Of a DNA stretch of 64,000 nucleotides, positions 55,701 to 64,000 are shown in pieces (position 1 is the stretch's first letter; each line of letters begins with the position of its first letter). Below the pieces are notes generated by a model. That model was not told where the DNA came from and made no database searches. It saw only the letters and a program-made list of their open reading frames with translations. Both the position numbers and the translations under genes were made by a program. The stretch is taken from positions 1 through 64,000 of the forward strand of contig JANBQC010000020.1 of assembly GCA_027576995.1 (NCBI GenBank). Reading direction: 5' to 3'. The stretch is from Dimargaris cristalligena. Its lineage: Eukaryota; Kickxellomycota; Dimargaritomycetes; Dimargaritales; Dimargaritaceae.

Positions 55701-58327
55701 GAGTGGATTCTAATCAAGGAAGGCCGGTGTGGTTTGAGAGAGAGGCCGGTGGGATAGGGAAACGGTGAAGGGGGAAATGAGGGAGGATTAAGGCGAGGCA
55801 GACGGGACGGAATATTCCAAACTATGGATTAGCAGTGAGGGGTATAGTTGGAATTAGGGAGAGAGAGAGAGAGAGAGAGAATAGACGAAGTTAGGGTATG
55901 TGCAAGTAAGCCAAGGATAATCAAGCAAACAAGGGAAATGGGCGAGTGAAGCAGAGAAGAGAGCAAGATAAGGTAAGGTGAAACGGTCACGCTGACTCAG
56001 GGAGAGAGAGATTCCTTTACTGCCAATAACCAACGGTAGAATAGGAAAGCGCAACCAAATTGAGAAAACGAAGAAGGAATGGAGAGGCGCGGAGTTGCAG
56101 GCAGTGGGAGGAGGAGGCCTTGGGTGTGTCGTGTTTGAATATTGACCACCATAGTATGCTGGAGAAAGAAAAGATATAGGCGCTGGTGAAAACCAACCAA
56201 CGCAGGGACCATGCGCTTGACAATGCCACATAACGCACGGTGGAGTAGAGTTCTTGGCCGATTTGGGGATTGTTGGGGCCATTTGGAGGCGAGTAGTATA
56301 GAATTGGAAAGTGGCTAGATTATAGAAAACAATACCCATTAGTTTCCTATTTATTACCTGGTTAATTTATAGGGGTGTTTATATAACCAATTAATTGATA
56401 ATGCGGGGTTTTTAGGGGGAAAGTGGTGCCTATTTCAAAACTGAAGGTGTAGTCTGTACATAAGTACTATTAGTATATACATGTCTTTTCCCCTCCCGCA
56501 CCAGCTGCTCAACTAGTCCCTCCAGGGTCTAGGAATAAGGGGCACGTGAGCCCATTGGTACATTCGCCAGGGATTGGTGCAATCTTGGTTTTTAGGGTCA
56601 TGCGGAGAGCCTCCCTCGGCGGCTATCGGAATCCCATTTGCCCACACTCGTGTAGATAGAGATATAGATTAACGTGATAATGCCACGCCCATTCAACCCA
56701 CACCGCTACTACTGACTGGACTGCCTCCAACACAACTCGTCCAGCCTGTGTGACTGCTTTTACGCTTGGATCTTTTCGTCAACGTGTTTTAATGCATACG
56801 ACGTACTCTCCGTATCTATCAAACCTTTCACATGTTGCCGGATTTTACATCAACAGCGAAACCCCCCGAATATAAAAATGACTAACAATGAATAAATGTA
56901 AATATATACTGTGGGAATGGCCACGGTGATTTTACCCATTTTTACCGGAATATTGCCCAATTGCTATAACGGCGGCCTGATGGACCACTGAATGATTAAA
57001 CTGTCCACCTACTCCATCCGCTAAGCGAAGGGCAAGGGAACCGATATCCTTGGCCCATAAACTGCATTCGGTGCTGTAACCCCTCCCCCCCCGTTTATGA
57101 TTTTATTCTGGTATATACCACTAATTCTTGTCGAAATACCCGCATTCCTTCCCCTTTTCGTTCCCTATATCCTCAATAGTCGAAAACCTTCAGTTTCACT
57201 GTTTATCATAGTTAAGCTATAACTATACAATGCATACATCGCCTTATAGTGAAATGGCCTGTGGTTTGGGGTTGCTCAGCTATTAGAATTTTGGTACGGC
57301 GAAAATTATCCGAAATAAAGCCCATCGATTTCCACTAATTTATCCAAGGCGCATGTTAAATTCACTTAGACCTATATTCGAAATAAACAGGTTAGGGCGT
57401 CTAAATAACCCGTTCTACAAGTATGTGGCTTCCAGCTATTTCTCGTATCACACTTAGCTTTTTATACTCTTACTCACTCATCTACCGATAGTGGGATTGG
57501 TATGCTTCCATATGGACACTATGTAAGATGGACTCACATAAACCGTAACTACAATATCTGGTATTTTGGTAGAGAATGGTTGGTAATACCAATGCATACT
57601 TATTATGGTAGATTTGATAATCACCCAGTGCCTATAGATATAGTCCTAGACAGGTGTTGAATTCTGGTAAGGATTTTGGCTACTATACCCCTAACATCCA
57701 CCCCTTTTTTATGTCCCGAGAGCGGTGGTTCTTCAATAGGAGGGACAGTTGGCCGTGTCTGTAGGTTTTTGGGGGTATTGGGACCGTTCTTTGCAAGGAA
57801 AATTGGACCCGCATGGGGGGTATTATTTTGGGTAGTTTAGGAGGTTGGGAATGGCTGCGGTATTCAATGAATCCTCCATGAATAACTTCCACAATTGGGT
57901 GCATCTTCCAAGAATAAAACTATGCCCGTTTTTTTAGCCCTGTATATACCATTAATCCAAAAAAAAGTCCTATTAAAGGACTATAGGTAGTACACTATAC
58001 CCATCCTGTGTTAGTCAATGGTTATCACAAATAGCCCCCTTTTGTTATGTACCCAAAGTAGTGGTACCAGAGCCAACAAGCTATCCTATGAACAGCCCTT
58101 GTTACTTGTTCCATTGAAAAATTCAGTTGCATTTTTCTTTAGTTTCAATGGGTGATAGGTTGGGTGGGCTATGGCAATAGGGAACATGTTATTTAAAGCA
58201 CAATAGATGTGTATATAAAAATGGGGAATAGATATGGTAGTGGGAAGGATGTGTAGTACACAGCCCCTCTGTTTAGTGATTCCCAATGTACCCCATTGAG
58301 GCCACATTATAAATTACTGCCACAGTT
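55701..58327. other. 2.6-kb spacer upstream of PTC7-like gene
   Basis: Begins with a purine-rich promoter region containing a GA run (55859-55880). The rest is AT-rich without recognisable gene, RNA or repeat up to the LTR-like element at 58328. Confidence 0.45.
55859..55880 (+). repeat. (GA)n microsatellite
   Basis: A GA dinucleotide run about 160 bp upstream of the PTC7-like start codon; read on the minus strand it is a CT run, typical of fungal promoter or leader DNA. Confidence 0.9.
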
Positions 58328-58920
58328 TGTCACCCAGGTTAACCACTCTCAGTCCATCAAGAGTCCCAAGGATAGGCTTCTAATAGTAGGTAGGGTTTAG
58401 ACTTAGCCAAGCAGGCTACTAGCATTAGGTACAGGGTACAGTACTAACTAATAAAGGTTTAGCAGTAGGTATAAATTAGGGATATACAGTAGGTACACTT
58501 ATTAGTCAATCTAAGGGGAGTGAGTATATATAGGGTTTATTAGGGGTAAACTAAGGGGTAAGAATAAGCTGAGGAATTTAATTAGTCTCAATGGGGCCTA
58601 GTTATATATATATATATATATAGGTGAGTCTAGAGGGAGGTCCTAAGGGAAGGATAGTACTAAGACTAAGGTATAGGTAAATAGGCCAACCAGTTGGCTA
58701 CTAGTATCTAGAAGACTCTGATAGTAACTAGATGAGTCTAATGGATCAGCATTTGAGTGGTTAGTATGAACAGGCAGAGTCTGGGTGGGGGAAGGTTATG
58801 TGATAAGGGATGATCCCATAGTACCAGTAGCAACTATGGGAAAGCTAATATGGAACTATAAGGCCTAATATGGTCAGAGTTCTAAGCTGGCTAGATGAAG
58901 GTAGATTAGATAGCCTGATA
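58328..58920 (+). repeat. Solo-LTR-like element, copy C (593 bp)
   Basis: Starts TGTCACCCAGG and ends GCCTGATA, aligning end to end with the copies at 1292 and 2488. It is 10 bp longer because of a TA microsatellite expansion near 58604-58622. Flanking pentamers (CAGTT and CCTCT) do not match, so the target duplication has decayed or been lost by recombination between copies. Confidence 0.75.
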
Positions 58921-60076
58921 CCTCTAAACCCTAATACCAGCCCCATTAGCCATATGTACTTATCAAGTTATTCTGACTCCACTGGTAGTACCACTCTCAT
59001 TTAGTACTAACCCAATAGATATTCCCTAATATAAATAGTCTTTCCATATTAATTTTTTAACATAATTCCTTAAAATTAAGGTCACTAACATTGGTATAGA
59101 GTCAGAAGGTGAAAGTCAATATAAAGTGAATTTATATAAAATAGTTGGTCAGTCCTTCATTGGAATGGATCCCTAGTAAATATAATAGTCATAAATAAAT
59201 ACTTACATAAAGTAACACCTAAAATGTATGTTTTATAGAACAAGCTGGATTTTGTATTTGACTCTTTTTTCTACTAGTTGCTGAAAATAACTGAAATCAT
59301 CCGCCAACATATGATACTGCGCCATTGAATGGGACTACGTGTGTAAAAATATCACAATAACCGGCTATACCTGAAACATATGGGGAATGTATAATATATC
59401 TTTAAAACAGGAATCGAGTACCCTCAAGTATATCTTAACGGAAATAGCCGTTCACTGTTACTCAGTGAGGATACGGTTATTAAGAACCAGCAACAAGGTA
59501 ATCGTCGGCAAATGGAGGCCTGGTATTCAGATGGCAAACATGCACAGCAGTAATGGAAAATATATAATAATTTATTTGGATTTTGGATTTATAATGCCTA
59601 CTTTTAGTATGGATCCAAGATTTAAGTACTCAAAGTTGAAATAATAAACGTCAGAGTAGGCTGCATCATTTGCCCAGAAAAACCAATTGGTTTCTGATGT
59701 ACCAAGCATATTCCGTGGCAAATAAAAGACAATAATATAGCGGTGAATTATATGTAGTACACAGTAGACTTATTGCGTCGTTAAAAAAAAAGGAAAAATA
59801 AAAATAAAATGCTGTATCAAACCATTGCGTCTGCACACTGATATTCAGCTGCACTGGAAGTCCTTTCAGTGTCACATGAGCTTTGCTACCAATCCTATAT
59901 CTAATATAAAGAATGCGGTAAGGTAAATAAATCCTACCGACTGTAGAGAAATTGAAAACCGAATATAAATGCAATTCATCGATAGAGAGAAACTAGGGTC
60001 CCCCAGCTTCCTCGTTTTTGGGGGGTTTCTAATTCAGATCTCTGACACCATCTATGTGTTTGACTTCCCTGATTAT
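58921..60076. other. AT-rich spacer, nothing recognised
   Basis: About 1.15 kb downstream of the secreted F-box-like gene. Frames at 59387-59644 (+) and 59666-59974 (-) lack family resemblance. Confidence 0.45.
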
Positions 60077-61746
60077 TTAAGCGGAATCCAGAGCGGATTG
60101 CATAAATCTGGCATTGGGGGTATTGATGAGGATCTCAGGAATGGGCCCAGCCAAGACACTATCACTACTCATTACGGAGGGGCGATCACCCAATGTGCCC
60201 TTCATAATATCACTATCCACAACAAAGCCCACAGCATTATTGGCTACATCATATCGGATTTTGTTACCCAGAGAATCGAAGGGGCACTCCGTAATCTCGG
60301 AAAAAAGCGCACTATTATCCGGAGAGGCCCCCAGGGCTGCATTCCATTTCATGGCGTATTGTTCCTCGGTATGTCTAAATCCAAATTTCTCGGCACACAG
60401 TTGAATCTCGCGAACGAAGCTCGCAGTCTCATCTAATCCATGGTAGAACGGGTAGACTAAAGGGTTGATGTCATTTTCGACCAGGAGCATGAGGCCCAAG
60501 ACGGATAGTCTCCATGGAGCCGATGTCCATGTATCCCAGATGGAAGTGAGGTAATGGACCATGCTGTCCCATCTATTAACGGAAGCTAGTGTGAAAAGGG
60601 TGGCAAGTTGGACCACGTCAGCCTGTTCAGCCGTACACTCGAAACTTTCATGGATACCGTAGGCAGCATCCGCTGCGTCGAACAAGGTCTGCTTGGCTGG
60701 TGCCCAGGCTAGGTTAAACGCCTTCTTGAATGATGCAGAACCGCAGTAGCTCGCCAAGCGATTCTGGAGTTCCACCACTAGATCGATGTTACCATCGACC
60801 GCCAGTCCCAGCATAGGTGACATGGCATACATCTGATCATGGGTCAGTGCCAAAAAGTCCACCACCTTCCAACGGGTCCCCGCGATCTTTTCGGCATCTA
60901 CATAGGCCTCTATAGCCAATTTTATTTCGGGTAAGCGCCGATTCTGGTAGGCATCGGATATGTCATCCAGTTTGGAATCAATGTTGTCATCATCATACGA
61001 GTCGGCAAAAGGGTAGTAACCGAGGTTGAACTCAAACTTGAATACATCGATCAGAGAGTGCTTTTGATCTTGACTGAGATTGTCATATTCTAGGGTATAA
61101 TCACTCACGGTGGGAATTTGAAGTTTCATCTAAACAGGGTTGCCAATCCAGATAAAAATATAAGAAATAGCGGGCAGGGGATTGGATTTAGACGAATACT
61201 TGGGCAAAAATGGCTCTTCAATATTGTCGCAGTCTATACCGCGGTGGGGGGAAATGTAGCTAGCTCTACCATCAATGCATTCCAGAAACAACGGGCGTGG
61301 TCACTGGATTTTTGTGACAAGTTGGAAGCTTGGCAATACCACCTAGGTAAACTCGACCCACACAGCCTTCTGAAAGAAAGACCGTGCTGTATTATTAGCA
61401 TGGCCCATATTCCTAACAACTTCCCTCCTCCGCTATCACTTACCATTCTGTTTCGATAATCAACACTAAACTGGGCCAGGCTGTTGAATTGGCGTGAAAC
61501 TGCCAGGAACTCATAGAGGGTGACAGTGTCAGTATGACCTGCGATGGCTTGCAGAGTCTCAATAGGGAATATACCAGTTGGTTCTCTAGGGTGGGAAGTG
61601 GTTCGGACCATTGGGGGCACCTGCGGTTGGTTTTCTTGGGCGGACAGAGCTTCCTGGTTGTCGAATGGGGTGAGCACGGGGCTGGCCGCAATCATGGCCA
61701 GCTGAGCCATCCAGAAAAGCGAGAGGGTAGATACGACAATCTTCAT
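60077..61746 (-). CDS. Secreted protein with an F-box-like segment
   Basis: Two exons: 61746-61444 and 61129-60077, joined across a 314-nt intron (GTAAGT...TAG) in phase 0, total 451 residues. Residues 1-22 are a signal peptide (MKIVVSTLSL.. ending IAAS). After a short Pro/Gln-rich stretch, residues about 59-96 read IFPIETLQAIAGHTDTVTLY then EFLAVSRQFNSLAQ, which has the spacing of an F-box (LP.E.L..I......L.....VSR.F..L). The remaining 350 residues are helical in character, with regular hydrophobic spacing and scattered Trp and Cys, but match no domain I know. F-boxes normally bind Skp1 in the cytosol, so a secretion signal in front of one is odd. It may be a host-directed or extracellular effector-like family, or the segment may have lost Skp1 binding. 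The product is a hypothetical protein. Confidence 0.7.
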
Positions 61747-64000
61747 GCTGGATGAATACGAGTGCGAAATAAGTACTCTATTGGTAGAGGGGAATCGGTC
61801 AATGACTTGTAGAAGGGAGGTGTGAAAGATGGAGGGAAGGTGGTATTTTGGAAGAGTTGCTCAATGTCACTGGAAAACGATACAAAATATAAAGATATTG
61901 ATTACGAAATTTTCAATAGAAAGGTTCAGGCAATGATAAGCTGTGGAGCGACTATTAGAAAGTGGACAAGTGGCTTGTTTATATAGGCAAAGACGGGGAC
62001 CAGCTCCTAGCTGGAGACATTAATATGATCGAGTTGAAGTAAGTACAACATGACCAAATCACCGCATTTTACTGTTACACCCATTCTAACCCTTTGGCTG
62101 CTGACCTCTCTAAAAATAACAATTGCTATGGGTTGGTTTACATTTGAGTGTGGCTCATACAGAAACCTATCCCCCATATTACCAACAGTATACCTCTGAA
62201 AGAGGCGCGAGTTACTGGTTTGACGGGTCCCTTTATTGTAGTTCAAACCCACCCAAACCAACATATAGACGCTTCCATAGAATATCCAATGGTATCACAA
62301 GAGTATGATTATCTAGTCCCTCTGAAATTGATGGTTTGGCCATTGGAGGGATGCGATTTCCGGTTTGAAACATTTAGGAATAATTGGGCAATAGGGGGCT
62401 GAGGCTAAAGGGCAATGGGGGCGCTACAATCGCTCGCCAGCAATTAGATTCAACTGGCATTATGATCAAGCCGCCGTGATACAAGGGATATACAGTGGCC
62501 GATTCGTTACATAGGCCTCTCATAAACGGTCCTGTGTGACTCAAACCAAAGCCGCCCCCAACACCAGCCACAGTGTGGATAGTTTACTTGGTAGAGAGAG
62601 GAACCTGGGCACACGATTAGGGGAGTGCATTAAACGTGGGGTACCCACCATTCTCTTAGTCATTGGATTTGGCAGCATGTGGTTAACGGTGACCTTGTCC
62701 TGATCATAGAAGCAGAGGCCGTCCCTACCATTAGATATCACCCCGGAGATCTTGGAGGGCAAAAGGAAGGGGAGCGGCCTTGAACCATACAATCATTTAT
62801 TATCGCTAAAAACTGATATACCTCAAATAATTTTATTCATCTGTGCTGATCAGCATAGCCAACCCAGTCCAATGATGGTATGCAATAGCAGAATACTTTC
62901 GGATACATCCCCCTTTACTATTTTACTTCTAACCACCGACACAGGCGGCCTATAAAAGGGTTATTGGGGAATTATATGGATCAACTATTCTATTAAACAT
63001 TACATACGATATGGGGGCTACCCAGACCAGGTTGATATTTACCTTTGATGACCTGCATCCCTTCAATCTGGTGGCTACAATTACCCAAATCGGAAAATAG
63101 TTGAGCAGATGCTAACGGAAGATCCCAGACGGTCATTAACAAGAGATGGTTCAGGGATATTTTATTGGAGGTCCTATGCGCTTTAGGTGGAAGGCGGTCC
63201 TTTGCCAAGGTACATTGGCACAATAGTGTCAAAAACATTCAGCGGTGACGGACTCCGCGTATAGGGCATTCCAGCCAATTTACGGGTGTATATTGTTTTT
63301 GTGGTGGAATACCTAAAGTATAAATTGAAGATTTATGGATTGAACTCAAGAGAGGCTGTGTCCCACTCTGTTTGGAAGATACTCATGATCCCGGCCACCG
63401 TAGGAATAACTAGAGTAGTCTGGTCAGTCTAATGGATGTGTGTAACTCTATGGCCACTGAAAGTTCACCATCAATTCTGGGCTGGGCTAAATATACCTTT
63501 TTAAATAGCCGTGTTTAAACTTGCTATTATTAAGGCTGCCGGGCTACTGTGGCCTTACAACTACCGATTAATAATGGCGGGAAATGCCGACGGGTTGTAT
63601 CCTTGGCCAGAACCTCCGGTCCATAATGTGATCAGGATGACCTACTGACTAATGGATTAGAATATATCTAAGATACAATTGCTATTGGCCATAGTTTCAT
63701 GATACTGTATTGACTTGGCCACACCTAATAGCCCTCGACTTTCCTAGTCTTTTCAGTGACTCCCTTTGCCGATTTCTTGAACTACATTAACACAATAGAT
63801 AGATTCTACAACACTCTATATGCAATCTACTGCTAGATACTATAAGATTGATTCTTACTTCCGGGGGTCTTATATTGTCATAATGTTAATTATATAATTG
63901 TTATTGTTATATCTTATCTGGCCACTCTATATTCGATTACGCAATAAACCCCAAACAGCTCCATTAAGACTCGTATACTGCTGCCACCCAACACGACCGA
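61747..64000. other. Right end spacer, no gene seen
   Basis: About 2.25 kb to the window end. A TATATAAA on the minus strand (61978-61985) lies about 235 bp upstream of the secreted F-box-like gene and could be its TATA box. Short frames on both strands are not protein-like. No RNA gene or repeat recognised. Confidence 0.45.

Noticed and set aside
1..64000. tRNA, rRNA or CRISPR features
   Set aside because: I looked for T-loop GTTCRANYC patterns within cloverleaf spacing, long conserved rRNA blocks and regularly spaced direct repeats and found none; a covariance-model search would be decisive.

Overview
The window looks like nuclear DNA of a fungus, most likely an early-diverging zygomycete-type lineage (Zoopagomycota such as Kickxellomycotina is my best guess; this is inference from gene content only). 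The reasons are spliced genes with GTAAGT-type donors and introns mostly 150-440 nt long, GC-rich exons in AT-richer spacers, and fungal families: a Mug70-type CBS-PB1 protein, an Mrh4-type mitochondrial helicase, a Cdc3/SEPT7-type septin, ORC6, Cox17 and Ptc7. I found no rRNA, tRNA, CRISPR array or prokaryotic operon.

Left arm (1-8.5 kb): AT-rich, no convincing gene. It holds three related copies of a dispersed element that looks like solo LTRs (one cut by the window edge) plus a more diverged relative; another copy sits at 58.3 kb. From 8.6 to 14.8 kb: a CBS-PB1 protein gene (+) and a secreted copper-oxygenase-like protein gene (-). From 14.8 to 21.9 kb: a long spacer with a trinucleotide repeat tract.

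Middle (21.9-38.5 kb): a mitochondrial DEAD-box helicase (-), a PP2A activator PTPA (-), a GH15 trehalase/glucoamylase-like enzyme (+), a very small predicted secreted protein (-), and ORC6 (-), separated by spacers of 0.7-3 kb. A 145-bp repeat occurs at 12.6 and 27.6 kb.

Right, gene-dense part (39.9-55.7 kb): an unrecognised spliced gene (-), a septin (+), a DUF726 membrane hydrolase (-), a MOSC/mARC-like protein (+), eIF3j (-), Cox17 (+) and a Ptc7-like PP2C (-). From 55.7 kb to the end: spacer, one solo LTR, and a spliced gene for a secreted protein with an F-box-like segment.

The genes are individually transcribed housekeeping and secretory genes, with no evident cluster. Several act in the mitochondrion (Mrh4, Cox17, Ptc7, possibly the MOSC protein). 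Exon joins were deduced by eye from splice sites, phase and family conservation; they are predictions.
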